Source of the DNA: Thalassotalea sp. 273M-4
GTDB lineage: Bacteria; Pseudomonadota; Gammaproteobacteria; Enterobacterales; Alteromonadaceae
Assembly: GCF_041410465.1 (NCBI RefSeq)
Contig: NZ_CP166961.1
Coordinates: 1,240,001-1,304,000, forward strand
Direction: 5' to 3'
Length of the DNA stretch: 64,000 bases
Both the position numbers and the translations under genes were made by a program. Below the pieces are notes generated by a model. It did no database searches, was not told the DNA's origin, and saw nothing but the letters and a program-made list of their open reading frames with translations. Shown in pieces: positions 43,853-54,274 of this stretch. The first letter of the stretch is position 1. Every line of letters starts with the position of its first letter.

Positions 43853-44458
43853 ATGAGTGTATTAGTAGGTCGTCCAGCACCAGACTTCACCGCCGCAGCT
43901 GTATTAGGTAGTGGCGAAATTGTTGATAGCTTTAACTTAAAAGAAGCTATTAAAGGTAAAAAAGCGGTTATTTTCTTCTACCCGTTAGACTTTACTTTCG
44001 TATGTCCTTCAGAGTTGATCGCTTTTGATCACCGTATGGACGAGTTCACTAGCCGTGGCGTTGAAGTAATTGGTGTATCAATCGACTCACAATTTAGCCA
44101 CAACGCATGGCGTAACACCCCAGTAAACGAAGGTGGTATTGGTCCAGTTAAATACACTTTGGTTGCTGATGTTAAGCACGAAATCTGTCAAGCATACGAT
44201 GTTGAGCACCCAGAAGCTGGTGTTGCGTTTCGTGGTTCATTCTTAATTGATGAAGAAGGCAACGTGCGTCATCAAGTTGTCAACGACTTACCACTAGGTC
44301 GTAACGTAGACGAAATGTTACGTATGGTTGATGCACTACAATTCCACCAAGAGCACGGCGAAGTATGTCCAGCTGGTTGGAACAAAGGCGACAAGGGTAT
44401 GGCAGCGTCTCCAGAAGGCGTAGCATCTTACCTTAGCGACAACGCTGACAAATTATAA
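43853..44458 (+). CDS. Typical 2-Cys peroxiredoxin (AhpC/Prx1 family)
   Basis: Thiol peroxidase that reduces hydrogen peroxide and organic peroxides. The 201 residues have peroxidatic Cys51 in PLDFTFVCPSE and resolving Cys172 in HGEVCPAGW. The C-terminal tail (PEGVASYLSDNADKL) resembles the eukaryotic-type Prx1 more than E. coli AhpC. The codon use (many GTA, GAC and CGT codons) hints at high expression. RBS GGGAGA precedes the ATG, and a strong terminator follows at 44502. Confidence 0.95.
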   Translation: MSVLVGRPAPDFTAAAVLGSGEIVDSFNLKEAIKGKKAVIFFYPLDFTFVCPSELIAFDHRMDEFTSRGVEVIGVSIDSQFSHNAWRNTPVNEGGIGPVKYTLVADVKHEICQAYDVEHPEAGVAFRGSFLIDEEGNVRHQVVNDLPLGRNVDEMLRMVDALQFHQEHGEVCPAGWNKGDKGMAASPEGVASYLSDNADKL

Positions 44459-44501
44459 TCGTTTAATATGCCGTCATAGTTTAGATTGACGGTTCTTAAT
44501 T

Positions 44502-44535
44502 AAAATCCAAGAGCCTATGCTCTTGGATTTTTTAT
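44502..44535 (+). terminator. Terminator after the peroxiredoxin gene
   Basis: AAATCCAAGAGC (44503-44514), CTAT, GCTCTTGGATTT (44519-44530) and a T-run. Confidence 0.92.
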
Positions 44536-44732
44536 TCCTGACATCGTAACTCTTCTTAACTTAGCCTTTCGTTGAAAACTCACCGTTTGTTTGTATGTTT
44601 GTTCGTGCAATGGGGATTTACAGGTGTCAAATTCAACACTTAATAAGATAATAGAAAACAATGAAGATTGTGTTTTATCTATTTGAAATTGTTAGGTATT
44701 TTCTTTTGAATAAATAGCAATACATAATACAT

Positions 44733-47700
44733 ATGAATATTTCTTTTTTAATTAGACTTGTATTAATTACAAGCCTTCTTACAGGGGTTACTGCTTGTGG
44801 TGGCGGTTCTGTAAGTTCACCAGCGCCGGACGTTAACAATGGCAATATTAGTGATGATTCAGTCGGTGACAATTCCGCTGATGGAAGCAGTGATGATTCA
44901 GTCGGTGATAATTCCACTGATGGAAGCAGTGATGATTCAGTCGGTGATAATTCCGCTAATGGAAGCAGTGATGAATCAGTTGGTGATAATTCAGAGGACA
45001 ACAATGGTGATGCCTCAAATGACGTTGCAGAAAGGGTAGATCTTGAAATTGGAATCAATTATTCGCATGATATAAAATTCGATTTCCCCGTTTTTGTACA
45101 AACAAGCCAGATAGATGCTGATGAAAACTTACATGTTATTTTTGTTGTAGATAAAAATGGCAATATAAACCACAATCCAGCAGGCTTAGAATTGCGGTAT
45201 GCCGTTTTTAGTCCATTGGGAGGGTTAGAATCTGAAATATTGTTAAAATCAGTTGACACTCAAAAATTATATCAAGATTCTGAATTCTCAGTATATGGGA
45301 TGGTGATTGATAAAGATGCAAATATGCATCTGGTCTATTCGTTTGATACCAACGATATTTTTAGTGATTATGATAATTCGATTGGTTATATATCAGTGAA
45401 ACATAATCAAGTAAAAGATACATCAGTAAGCCCATTATTCAGCCCGAACATGCCAATATATGATTGTACAAAGCCTTGTCTAGAAGTTACTTATGCGCAT
45501 TATAGCCACACTAGCATGTTCCCTCAAATAGCCATTGTCGATAATGAAGTGAATATTTTTTGGGGGTTGACCCGTAAGATATCTTACTTCTCAGATGAAA
45601 CTGCACATTTAGACATGTTTGATGATATTTACCGTGCAAAATTAACAGGGGAATCTTGGAATATCGATTTGTTTAGTTCGATACTCTTTGTTGATGGTAG
45701 CACTTGGCCAATTTCTTACCCTCAACAGCGTCATGAATCCCTTTATACCGTTATTTTACCCAAGATAATGGAAAGTAATACAACGTATACCTTACCTTAT
45801 ATTCTATTAAATGAGACATCTAGATATGATGATGGTAAATTTGGTAGCCATTATGGAATGTCACACATAGACTTTAACATTGTTGCTTCGAGTGTTGAAC
45901 ATAATCAAGTCTTTGCATCAGAAGATATTCATTTTGCCAATTTAGGTGCGGGACCTTACTTAACCGGCCTAAGCTCTTCAATGGTCGATGAGAAAAGCTT
46001 AAATATTTGGACTTTTTTTATCGACGATAATGAAGATGATAATCAAGTTGATATTTACTTAGCAGATGCTTCGAACATTCGAATATTCAATATTTCAGAG
46101 CCCAATATGCCTAATTATCATACGGGTATCGCGCTAGTAGATGAGTTATCACCAAATAACGCAGTGTGGTTTACGCCTGGAATAGAGGCATATTACAGGG
46201 TCGAAAATAATAGCCCATCTTATGCGTTAATAGATCTTAAAGAAAATACCGTTGGCCAGCTTCAAGCTATTGACTCTGTTAAAGGTTTTATGGGAACAAA
46301 TGACCTTAACTATGGTGTAGGAGAAGAAGAGCATGTAAATCAGGCTCATTTTAGGAATTCAATTGTTAGCTTTGTAACAACTAACTATTTTGAACAAAAT
46401 TATCTGACAGCTAACTTTATTGCTGTTGACACCGTAAAGTATGGTGGTGATGGAATACCTGATAGTGACAATGATGGCGTTTACGATGACCAGGATGCTT
46501 TTCCTTTCGATGCAACTGAATCTAAAGACAGTGATGGAGATGGCTATGGTGATAACTCAGATGTATTTCCTTTTGATTCAAATGAATCAATAGATAGTGA
46601 TAACGATGGTGTCGGTGATAATTCTGATGTATTTCCGCTAGATCCTAATGAATCATTAGACAGTGACAATGATGGCGTCGGTGATAACTTTGATGTATTT
46701 CCTTTTGACTCAAGTGAATCATTAGACAGTGATAATGATGGTGTCGGTGATAATTCTGACGCCTTTCCCTTAGACCCATCTGAAACACAAGATAGTGATT
46801 TAGATGGGACAGGTGACAAAGCTGATGTATTTCCTCTAGATCCTACTGAGTCATTAGATAGCGATAACGATGGTATTGGTGATAACCTTGATAATTGCAA
46901 AATGCTACCTAATCCAAGCCAAGAAGACTTTGATTCTGATAATATAGGAGACGTATGTGACGAAGATAAAGACAATGATGGTATTTTAAATAAAGATGAA
47001 ATAACTTTTAAGAGCATAACCCAAACGCATAATGGCCAATATATTAAAAACTGGCAAGAAACGTATAATGTTGATGGTTTCATACTTAGCACAAACGCTA
47101 ACGGGAAGGTTATTAATTACACTTATGATGACCACAACAACATGCTCAGCGAAGTAAATATTACATCCGGTGTGAGCTTTTATTGGCAATATAATGGAGC
47201 TAATAAAGTTGTTCACTATGAAGTCTTTCAAGACGGGATTAAAAAGCGCGAAATAATCTCTACATACGATGAACAAGATCGACTTATTCTTGAAAGAATT
47301 AATTTTAGCTCTGGTCATACTTCATACATAGTATACGAATGGGGTCTTAACCCATTAACTTCAAGAATGAACTACCAAAAAACAACCTATAAGGGTGACC
47401 AATATCCTTACGGAGACTATAGAATACGAGAAGATTACACCTTAAATGATGATGGGCAGGTGTTAGAACTAAAAAGCTATGACTTTAAATATGGTTTTGA
47501 TTGGCATGAGAAATATCAATACGACGAGTTTGGTAATAAAACTTATATTTATCGAGCAGATCCGAGCGGCTCTTCGGTTTTTTATTCGAACTTAACTTAT
47601 ACCTACGATGATAAAGGCAATAAAACATCACAAAGTATTTCGGATAATAGAGGAAAAACAACTTCAACGGAGTACACTTACTACGACAATAGTGTATTAA

Positions 47701-47852
47701 GGCAAAGTGTAAAAACTAATAATCAAAGTACGACAACGAATGTTGAAAAATTCAATGAAAAAGGCGACCTGATAAGGTCTGAGATTTTTGAAAACTTTGT
47801 TCTTAAATCTTGGGGAGAACTCAACATAATTTACTCTGAATCAGGTAATTAA
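44733..47852 (+). CDS. Large mosaic lipoprotein with TSP3 calcium repeats and YD-like C-terminus
   Basis: An unrecognised 1039-residue envelope protein. Residues 1-22 form a lipoprotein signal with Cys22 (VTAC) followed by GGG. A Ser/Asp-rich stalk of 13-residue repeats runs 40-87. About 100-575 is a beta-rich region (blade-like segments with Asp-rich loops) of unknown family. Residues 577-757 are thrombospondin type 3 repeats of 22 residues (DSDNDGVGDNSDVFPLDP type), which bind calcium. The C-terminus (about 765-1039) has spaced YD-like strands (YTYDDHNN, YQYDEFGN, YTYDDKGN) typical of Rhs/YD proteins but without a toxin core. It is flanked by terminators on both sides, is richer in A/T than its neighbours, and interrupts an otherwise housekeeping region. 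A surface adhesion or sensing role is inference. Confidence 0.85.
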   Translation: MNISFLIRLVLITSLLTGVTACGGGSVSSPAPDVNNGNISDDSVGDNSADGSSDDSVGDNSTDGSSDDSVGDNSANGSSDESVGDNSEDNNGDASNDVAERVDLEIGINYSHDIKFDFPVFVQTSQIDADENLHVIFVVDKNGNINHNPAGLELRYAVFSPLGGLESEILLKSVDTQKLYQDSEFSVYGMVIDKDANMHLVYSFDTNDIFSDYDNSIGYISVKHNQVKDTSVSPLFSPNMPIYDCTKPCLEVTYAHYSHTSMFPQIAIVDNEVNIFWGLTRKISYFSDETAHLDMFDDIYRAKLTGESWNIDLFSSILFVDGSTWPISYPQQRHESLYTVILPKIMESNTTYTLPYILLNETSRYDDGKFGSHYGMSHIDFNIVASSVEHNQVFASEDIHFANLGAGPYLTGLSSSMVDEKSLNIWTFFIDDNEDDNQVDIYLADASNIRIFNISEPNMPNYHTGIALVDELSPNNAVWFTPGIEAYYRVENNSPSYALIDLKENTVGQLQAIDSVKGFMGTNDLNYGVGEEEHVNQAHFRNSIVSFVTTNYFEQNYLTANFIAVDTVKYGGDGIPDSDNDGVYDDQDAFPFDATESKDSDGDGYGDNSDVFPFDSNESIDSDNDGVGDNSDVFPLDPNESLDSDNDGVGDNFDVFPFDSSESLDSDNDGVGDNSDAFPLDPSETQDSDLDGTGDKADVFPLDPTESLDSDNDGIGDNLDNCKMLPNPSQEDFDSDNIGDVCDEDKDNDGILNKDEITFKSITQTHNGQYIKNWQETYNVDGFILSTNANGKVINYTYDDHNNMLSEVNITSGVSFYWQYNGANKVVHYEVFQDGIKKREIISTYDEQDRLILERINFSSGHTSYIVYEWGLNPLTSRMNYQKTTYKGDQYPYGDYRIREDYTLNDDGQVLELKSYDFKYGFDWHEKYQYDEFGNKTYIYRADPSGSSVFYSNLTYTYDDKGNKTSQSISDNRGKTTSTEYTYYDNSVLRQSVKTNNQSTTTNVEKFNEKGDLIRSEIFENFVLKSWGELNIIYSESGN
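44850..44993 (+). repeat. 39-bp in-frame tandem repeat in the lipoprotein stalk
   Basis: Units start at 44850, 44889 and 44928, plus a partial fourth copy from 44967. They encode SDDSVGDNSADGS-type 13-mers. Copies differ at few bases, so stalk length could vary between strains. Confidence 0.92.
46461..46997 (+). repeat. 66-bp repeats encoding TSP3 units
   Basis: Six 66-base units start at 46461, 46527, 46593, 46659, 46725 and 46791. A variant unit with a Cys pair (DNCKMLPNPSQ and VCDEDKDNDG) begins at 46857. The DNA is diverged between copies, indicating an older array than the stalk repeat. Confidence 0.9.
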
Positions 47853-47950
47853 TCATAAGTAAAAATGAATGTGACTTTACAATAACCTCAAAATTACCCT
47901 TATGAGAATATATACTAAAATAGGTATTTATCGTATAGGGCTGATTAGAA

Positions 47951-47980
47951 GCAAAAAGGAGCCGATTGGCTCCTTTTTAT
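47951..47980 (+). terminator. Terminator after the lipoprotein gene
   Basis: AAAAAGGAGCC (47953-47963), GATT, GGCTCCTTTTT (47968-47978): 11-bp stem with T-run, 100 bases after the stop. Confidence 0.9.
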
Positions 47981-48092
47981 TGTCCTTAGTCCGTAGTAAC
48001 GATACTAAAATTTATCCAAAGATAACACTGAACCCATGAGCAAACAGGTTTTGCTCTTTGTGAGTGCAACAACGAAGTGGAATTGGTATCAA

Positions 48093-48770
48093 TTAGCTTT
48101 GGGGCTCACTTTCATCATTTAGTGCCAATGCATCATCGTCGATTAAAGGCCAACCACCAAGTTGCTGCCATTTGTTGACAATATAACAAAATAGTTCAGC
48201 GGTTTTTTCTGTATCGTAGACAGCCGAATGTGCTTCTTTGTTGTTAAAGTCTATTTGTGCACTGGCACAGGCTTTGGCTAAGACGGTTTGCCCAAGCGCT
48301 AGGCCCGATAAAGTGGCGGTATCAAAACTCACAAATGGATGGAAAGGGCTGCGCTTAATGTTGCATCGTTCGGTTGCCGCATTTAAAAAGCCTAAATCAA
48401 AAGCGGCATTATGAGCGACCATCACCGCACGTTGACAATCAAAGCTTTTCATCGCTTTTCGGACGGTTTTAAATATCGATTTTAATGCTAGCTCTTCACT
48501 AACGGCTCCTCGCAGGGGGTTAGTTGGGTCAATACCTGTAAACTCTAGCGCTGCGGGTTCAAGGTTTGCTCCTTCAAATGGCTCTACATTAAAGCATATG
48601 GTTTCTTTGATCGATAATAAGCCGGTGATCTCATCCATATGTAAGATACTGGCGGCAATTTCAAGGAGGGCATCGGTTTGGGCATTGAACCCTGCGGTTT
48701 CAACGTCGATGACAACAGGGAAGTACCCTCGAAATCGAGAAGATAATAAAGACTTTTTGGCTTCGCTCAT
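48093..48770 (-). CDS. rnt: Ribonuclease T
   Basis: 3'-5' exoribonuclease that trims tRNA and other stable RNA ends. The 225 residues contain the DEDDh residues: Asp22 and Glu24 in VIDVETAGF, the Asp in [10 protein letters not shown] and His/Asp in [14 protein letters not shown]. Length matches the family. It is divergent from the M1 peptidase gene and converges with the lipoprotein unit. In related bacteria rnt lies close to grxD and a peroxiredoxin gene, which suggests the lipoprotein gene entered between them. Confidence 0.95.
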   Translation of the reverse strand: MSEAKKSLLSSRFRGYFPVVIDVETAGFNAQTDALLEIAASILHMDEITGLLSIKETICFNVEPFEGANLEPAALEFTGIDPTNPLRGAVSEELALKSIFKTVRKAMKSFDCQRAVMVAHNAAFDLGFLNAATERCNIKRSPFHPFVSFDTATLSGLALGQTVLAKACASAQIDFNNKEAHSAVYDTEKTAELFCYIVNKWQQLGGWPLIDDDALALNDESEPQS

Positions 48771-49016
48771 GGCTAATCGTTTGTTTATTGGAATGAATAA
48801 ATTATCTCAGAAATCAGGCGAAGGTGCATTAATTAACTGGTCTCTTTTGTTATTGCTAGGTAAACTTGAGTGTCAAAAAGTAAATTTTTAGCATATAACG
48901 CACACTGCGCTTATTCGCGCTAATCGCACCACAGTGCTATGCATCTTATGCTTCTTCGCCCCATAAAATAATGAAAGGGGCATTGGTTATTTTGGATATC
49001 TTTTATTAGGAACATT

Positions 49017-50861
49017 ATGAAAAAAATATACCTCCTACTTCTGACATTGTGCTCACTGCTCAATGTTCAGGCTTTCGCTAAGGTTAATGATGACCTGACC
49101 TATGCAAACTATGATGAAGTTAAAGTTTCTCATGTCTACCTAGACTTAACCGTCGACTTTGACAACAAGTCATTAACAGGCTTTGCTGATTTACAATTGA
49201 ACTGGTTAAACGATACTAGCAAAGAGATTCACCTAGATACACGTGATTTAAATATCGACAAAGTGATGGTGAAAACGAGCGACAGTGATTGGCAAAAAGT
49301 GTCTTTCACTCTGGGTAAACGTGATGATGTTTTAGGTTCTAAGTTAACCATTAAACCGTCTTTTCAAGCCGACTTGGTACGTGTGTATTACGCCTCAACC
49401 GAAGTCGCTTCTGGTTTACAATGGTTAAGTAAAGAACAGACTGCCGGTAAAAAGTACCCATTTATGTTCTCTCAAAATCAGGCCATTCATGCCCGCAGTT
49501 GGATCCCAATTCAAGATACCCCTGCTGTTCGTTTAACCTATAGCGCCCGCATACAAACAGATAAAGCCTTGTTGGCGGTGATGAGCGCCAATAATGAACC
49601 TAATACCGAACGTGACGGCGATTACTTCTTTAATATGCCGCAAGCTATTCCACCGTATTTGATTGCTATTGGGGTTGGTGATCTACAGTTTAAAGCGATG
49701 AGCGCACAGACGGGGATCTATGCTGAGTCTTACATTTTAGAGGCGGCGGCTGCCGAATTTAATGATACTCAAGCGATGATCACGGCATCTGAGAGCTTGT
49801 ATGGCGATTATCGTTGGGGTCGTTATGATTTATTAATGTTGCCACCAAGTTTTCCTTTTGGGGGAATGGAAAACCCTCGTTTATCTTTTATTACCCCAAC
49901 CGTCGTTGCGGGTGATAAAAGCTTAGTAAACCTTATTGCACACGAGTTAGCGCACTCTTGGTCGGGTAATTTGGTTACCAATGAAAGCTGGCGCGATTTA
50001 TGGCTTAACGAAGGCTTCACTTCCTACGTAGAAAATCGCATTATGGAAGAAGTATTTGGTGTTGAACGTGCGATAATGGAGCAAACCTTAGGTGTTGCAG
50101 ACCTTAAAGCTGAGTTAAAAGAGTTACCGGCAAATGATTCAATATTATATTTAGACCTTCAAGGCCGTGATCCAGATGCCGCCTTTAGTGGTGTTCCCTA
50201 TGTAAAAGGCCAACTATTTTTAATGTTCTTAGAACAGCGTTTTGGCCGTGAGCGATTCGACCCATTTGTTCTGGCTTACTTTAATCATTTTAGTTTTCAA
50301 AGTATTGGTACTGAAGATTTTCTTGCTTACTTAAACAAGCATTTAATCAACAAATACCCAGGTATTGTAAGTCAAGAAGAAGTCAATGAGTGGGTGTTTG
50401 GTGAAGGCTTACCAGCCAATTCACCTGAGCCAAAGTCCGATGCATTTAACCTTGTTGCTAAGCAATCAGCAAAATGGCAAAACAGTGACATTAGCGTGGC
50501 AGAGCTTGCAACCGATAATTGGACGGTACATGAATGGTTAAGTTTCATTAACCAATTGCCAAGAAACTTGCCATTAAACAAAATGCAAGACTTAGATAGC
50601 CGATTCAACTTAACCAACAGCACCAACGCAGAAATTGCGCACGCTTGGTATGTATTGGCTCTGCACAATGGTTACCAACAAATTATGCCGGCACTTAACG
50701 ATTATCTGATTGAAATCGGGCGTCGTAAATTGATTGTGCCATTGTATAAACAATTGGCTAAAACCGCAGAAGGTAAAGCATGGGCGCAGGCCGTCTACAA
50801 CAAAGCAAGACCAGGTTATCACCCACTTGCGCAAGGTACCGTGGATGCCATTTTAAACTAG
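49017..50861 (+). CDS. Exported M1-family zinc aminopeptidase (leukotriene A4 hydrolase-like)
   Basis: Aminopeptidase of 614 residues with a Sec signal peptide (1-21). The catalytic domain has GGMENP (substrate N-terminus binding) and HELAH from His309, with the third zinc ligand Glu 18 residues on in LWLNEG. The C-terminal Leuk-A4-hydro domain (about 465-610) marks it as closer to leukotriene A4 hydrolase and yeast-type aminopeptidase B than to PepN. No fatty epoxide hydrolase role is implied in bacteria. It stands alone, with a terminator at 50942. Confidence 0.94.
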   Translation: MKKIYLLLLTLCSLLNVQAFAKVNDDLTYANYDEVKVSHVYLDLTVDFDNKSLTGFADLQLNWLNDTSKEIHLDTRDLNIDKVMVKTSDSDWQKVSFTLGKRDDVLGSKLTIKPSFQADLVRVYYASTEVASGLQWLSKEQTAGKKYPFMFSQNQAIHARSWIPIQDTPAVRLTYSARIQTDKALLAVMSANNEPNTERDGDYFFNMPQAIPPYLIAIGVGDLQFKAMSAQTGIYAESYILEAAAAEFNDTQAMITASESLYGDYRWGRYDLLMLPPSFPFGGMENPRLSFITPTVVAGDKSLVNLIAHELAHSWSGNLVTNESWRDLWLNEGFTSYVENRIMEEVFGVERAIMEQTLGVADLKAELKELPANDSILYLDLQGRDPDAAFSGVPYVKGQLFLMFLEQRFGRERFDPFVLAYFNHFSFQSIGTEDFLAYLNKHLINKYPGIVSQEEVNEWVFGEGLPANSPEPKSDAFNLVAKQSAKWQNSDISVAELATDNWTVHEWLSFINQLPRNLPLNKMQDLDSRFNLTNSTNAEIAHAWYVLALHNGYQQIMPALNDYLIEIGRRKLIVPLYKQLAKTAEGKAWAQAVYNKARPGYHPLAQGTVDAILN

Positions 50862-50941
50862 GGGAGTGTACCCCTATGACTAAGGGCTTACTCGTAAGCT
50901 TTAATGACTAAGAACTTTGTGGACCTTAGTGGTTCAAGACG

Positions 50942-50974
50942 AAAAACTGAGAGATGATATCTCTCAGTTTTTTT
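50942..50974 (+). terminator. Terminator after the M1 peptidase gene
   Basis: AAAAACTGAGAGA (50942-50954), TGATA, TCTCTCAGTTTTT (50960-50972) with a T-run: a 13-bp stem. Confidence 0.92.
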
Positions 50975-51078
50975 ATCTCTGGCGGTTAAGGTAAGACATC
51001 GCAGACATCGCAGACATCGTTGAGGTGCAATTTTTATCCCGACCGTCACCAGTAAGAAGCATTGCAGCGACGTTGGTT

Positions 51079-51549
51079 TTATTTACTCTGCAATTTAGCG
51101 TAACGGTCATACATGACTAAACTGCCTGCAACTGACACATTTAATGAAAATTCACCGGGTAATTTAATTAAGTCATGGCACTCATCGACGATTTTTTTAG
51201 GTAAACCACTTCGTTCATTGCCCAGTAGATAAACCGCTCGATCAACATGTTGGTATTGGCAAATATCAATGGCTCTATCATCTAATTCGACCCCAATTAA
51301 CTTAGTTGAGTAGGGCAAATGCGCTTTAAAATCAGCAAAGCTATGATAATGATATAATGGGATTTTTGACCAAGCCGAGGTGACATCCGTACCGGTTTGG
51401 CGATATTTTTTATCAATGGTAAAGATGAAACTAGCGCCCATAATATAGGCCGAGCGCCATAAAGTACCGATATTTACTGCATCGACGTTGTTTAAAATAC
51501 CAATGCCGAAAAAGCCATTATCTTTTTCTATTTTCTTAATTCGAGCCAT
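51079..51549 (-). CDS. SpoU-family RNA methyltransferase (second paralogue)
   Basis: Minimal SPOUT 2'-O-methyltransferase of 156 residues. Motif 1 is NVDAVNIGTLWRSA (about 22-35), motif 2 is LGNERSGLPKKI (about 110-121) and motif 3 is SLNVSVAGSLVMYDRY (about 134-149). It differs clearly from the copy at 33434, so it has another target nucleotide. Single-gene unit on the minus strand, between convergent M1 peptidase and the DUF5916 gene. Confidence 0.88.
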   Translation of the reverse strand: MARIKKIEKDNGFFGIGILNNVDAVNIGTLWRSAYIMGASFIFTIDKKYRQTGTDVTSAWSKIPLYHYHSFADFKAHLPYSTKLIGVELDDRAIDICQYQHVDRAVYLLGNERSGLPKKIVDECHDLIKLPGEFSLNVSVAGSLVMYDRYAKLQSK

Positions 51550-51690
51550 AAAACAATTATCGTTAGCAACAGAGTAAGATTCATTTTACTCTAAGCCCGT
51601 GTTTTTGATAAGACGTTATGACGATTAAGCCAAGTAAAGAGGTAAGCCACTCATTTGGAGACGATTAATAAGTGGCTTTTTTAAGGAGGA

Positions 51691-54051
51691 TTATTTTAAA
51701 TAAGCGTAGCTAAACTTTACAAACACACTTTTCTCGTTTTGCTTAATGGTGTCATACTCGTTTTCACCATAGCCTTGTGAATTAAAGCCAAGATAAAATA
51801 CCGTCTGCGGATTAAATTTATAACCATAGAGTAATTGAACACTTAAATCTTTGTTGTTTTGAGTGATCTCTGCTGGCGCATAAAATGGGTAATTGTTTAC
51901 GTTTCGTGAGGTATTATTAAAAATAGAGGTAAACCTTAACATACTCTGAACATCAAACTGATATGTTGCTCTAAAGTCTGTTAGGCGAGCATTGTAAAGG
52001 TAGTCGCCATCAATATCTAACTGATTAAAAGTATGTTTTAATTTAATTTCTAAATGCTTCGAAGCATTCCAGACAACTTCATTGGTAATGTTCGGGCCTT
52101 TGCCTGCTCGATCCGCGGTGTAATCTATTTTATCGCCATAGCTTACAAAGTTACCAAATCGTAAACCAGAAATGGGTGTTATGACCATATTAAAACGCAT
52201 CACATTTTGTTCAAATAAGCTGGTATTATGATCAATGGCAACCGTGCTTTTATCATAACGGGCACCCACTGTTTCACGATTGGTGTAAACTAATTCAAAC
52301 CATGAATCGTACTGGCCGTGCATGGATAATTTAAAATCCCACTCTTTTTCAATTAATTCGCCATTGTCATTATGGGTAATGTCCCAATCTGAATAGAGCT
52401 TAATTTCGGTCCACCACTGATCTTCTTCGCCATACCAACGACGATCAGCACCAACTAACCAGCGCTCAAAGTCTACTCGAGAAATAAAACCTAAGTCGGC
52501 GCGAAAACCGGCGTTTTGTTTTTGAAAGTTGGCATGATATTGCCATTTTTCATCCCGATGGCGATAACTGACCTTACTCGCAATACCACTAAAGGCGCCA
52601 TCTTTTTGGCTACGCAGCACTTGTTCGTTTTTAACGCACGACTCTAAATCACATTCGGTGACAGCGTTTTGGGCGCAGTCTGTGCTGTCTTCACTGTCAC
52701 AGAACTGAGCATAAAAATCATCAGGATATTCCGTTGCTGAATATACATGTTGAAACTTAACCGTGTCTTCGTCGCTTAACTTAACCACCCCATCAAAGCC
52801 CTGAACGGCGTTGTAGTAATCTTTTGCAACACGTGCGGTATTAATCAAGCCTAGGGTAATATCCTGATTAATATTATATTGGTATCGTAAAGCAAGGTTG
52901 GTGGATTTTTCTTCTATGGTCGCAACAGAAGAGTTACGGTTGCCAGGGATGAGAATATTGGTATTGTCATCGTCGGCAACCAAAATACCAATAGAGTGGT
53001 CATTGATCCGACTGGTTAATTTCGCGCCGTAATTCGGGGCATTGATATTTCTCGTGTGGACAAGGTTGTAATTAGAATCAAAGTAGTCGGCGTTATCCAA
53101 GAAAAATGGTCGTTTTTCTTGATTAAATAAAGCGAAAGTGGTGTTGATACTTAATTGTGCTTGGTCCGATTCTACGGTTGAAAAATCGGGATTAAGGGTA
53201 CCATTAAATAGCACATCAGGGGTGATCCCCCAACGTAAATCGAGACTCGGGTTGGCTTTGTTTTGTTGTTGCCAAGAATCGTCGCCTTTACTTTCATGCA
53301 TCGTTGTCACTAAAGCCGGAGTAACAATAAGGTTGTTACCTTGCTTGGCTTTGGCAAATCCTTTCATTGGTTGCAGTTGACAAATTTCGCAATGATTATT
53401 TCGGTCGATGTAAATATTGGACAATCTTAGCGGTACGTCACGAGGATAAAATCTAACTAACTCAATTCCCCATTCTTGCTCAGGTAAGCCTTCGGTAAAG
53501 TTTAACATTCTAAGTGGTAAGGCCATTTCAACCACGTAGCCTTGTTCGGTTATTTGCCCTTTGCTTTGCCAAATACCATTCCATGAATCGCTTTCATGTT
53601 TGGTGATTTCATTTTCAATGCCATCAATTTGAACCCCTAAAGGATTAACAAAAAATCGGTATGCGGTTCGTTGGGTATTAAAGCTGTCAATTTTGATGCC
53701 GACGAGATCATCGTGCCATGATTTATCACGATCACGATAAAATGCTCGAATAGACTCAGGGTTTGGATCTTCAGCGATAAAAGCAATATAAAACGTTTCG
53801 CCGTCTTCCATTAACCAGGCTTCGGTATGAACAGGGCTGGGAATATTGTCATAAGGACGACTGATATTATTAATCAAAACCCGTTTCGCTTGTTGCCATT
53901 GCGGTTCATCTAAAGTTGCATCTACGGTTATTGGCCCCTCTACTTTAGGGATGGCAGATGTGGTTTCATTGTTAGTCGTTGAACCAGCATGAACTTTTAG
54001 GCTAAGAGAAAATATTGAAATTAAGAAGAAATAGATGATTATTCGGTTCAT
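51691..54051 (-). CDS. Exported DUF5916 protein with CBM9-like domain
   Basis: A 786-residue envelope protein. I start at ATG 54051, where GGAG precedes a Sec signal peptide (about 1-19, ending VHAG); the longer open frame upstream has no signal or similarity. The N-terminal third is a carbohydrate-binding family 9-like fold (VEGPITVDATLDEPQWQQA, then AFIAEDPNPESIRAFYRDRD). The remainder matches DUF5916, seen in many marine proteobacteria and Bacteroidetes. Alternating amphipathic strands and a C-terminal aromatic end (KFSYAYLK) suggest an outer-membrane beta-barrel. No TonB box or SusD partner is present nearby. Function is unknown. Confidence 0.82.
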   Translation of the reverse strand: MNRIIIYFFLISIFSLSLKVHAGSTTNNETTSAIPKVEGPITVDATLDEPQWQQAKRVLINNISRPYDNIPSPVHTEAWLMEDGETFYIAFIAEDPNPESIRAFYRDRDKSWHDDLVGIKIDSFNTQRTAYRFFVNPLGVQIDGIENEITKHESDSWNGIWQSKGQITEQGYVVEMALPLRMLNFTEGLPEQEWGIELVRFYPRDVPLRLSNIYIDRNNHCEICQLQPMKGFAKAKQGNNLIVTPALVTTMHESKGDDSWQQQNKANPSLDLRWGITPDVLFNGTLNPDFSTVESDQAQLSINTTFALFNQEKRPFFLDNADYFDSNYNLVHTRNINAPNYGAKLTSRINDHSIGILVADDDNTNILIPGNRNSSVATIEEKSTNLALRYQYNINQDITLGLINTARVAKDYYNAVQGFDGVVKLSDEDTVKFQHVYSATEYPDDFYAQFCDSEDSTDCAQNAVTECDLESCVKNEQVLRSQKDGAFSGIASKVSYRHRDEKWQYHANFQKQNAGFRADLGFISRVDFERWLVGADRRWYGEEDQWWTEIKLYSDWDITHNDNGELIEKEWDFKLSMHGQYDSWFELVYTNRETVGARYDKSTVAIDHNTSLFEQNVMRFNMVITPISGLRFGNFVSYGDKIDYTADRAGKGPNITNEVVWNASKHLEIKLKHTFNQLDIDGDYLYNARLTDFRATYQFDVQSMLRFTSIFNNTSRNVNNYPFYAPAEITQNNKDLSVQLLYGYKFNPQTVFYLGFNSQGYGENEYDTIKQNEKSVFVKFSYAYLK

Positions 54052-54274
54052 ACCGACTCCAAATGTAGATAAAAAAATAGAGTTACAAACGGTTACAAAA
54101 TGGGGAGCGATAGTCGCAAATGTGGCCGTTGATTTCAATGCGGATTTCAAGAAAATGAGACAGATAGAGGGAATTAGCCGATAAGAACACACGACTTAAT
54201 AAATACTATTGAGTCGTGGTCACTATTCAATTAAGGATGGTATTTATGGCAACAGAGGGTTGCCTAGAGGGACG

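Noticed and set aside
44675..45058. 127-codon minus-strand frame opposite the lipoprotein stalk
   Set aside because: A Ser/Pro/Leu-rich shadow of the 39-bp repeat.
46544..47092. 182-codon minus-strand frame opposite the TSP3 repeats
   Set aside because: A low-complexity shadow of the 66-bp repeat (LSPTPSLSLS).
51643..51678. Terminator AAGCCACT / AGTGGCTT between the second methyltransferase and DUF5916 genes
   Set aside because: The T-run lies on the plus strand, where no gene reads in; on the minus strand, where it would be needed, no T-run follows. Possible but not called.
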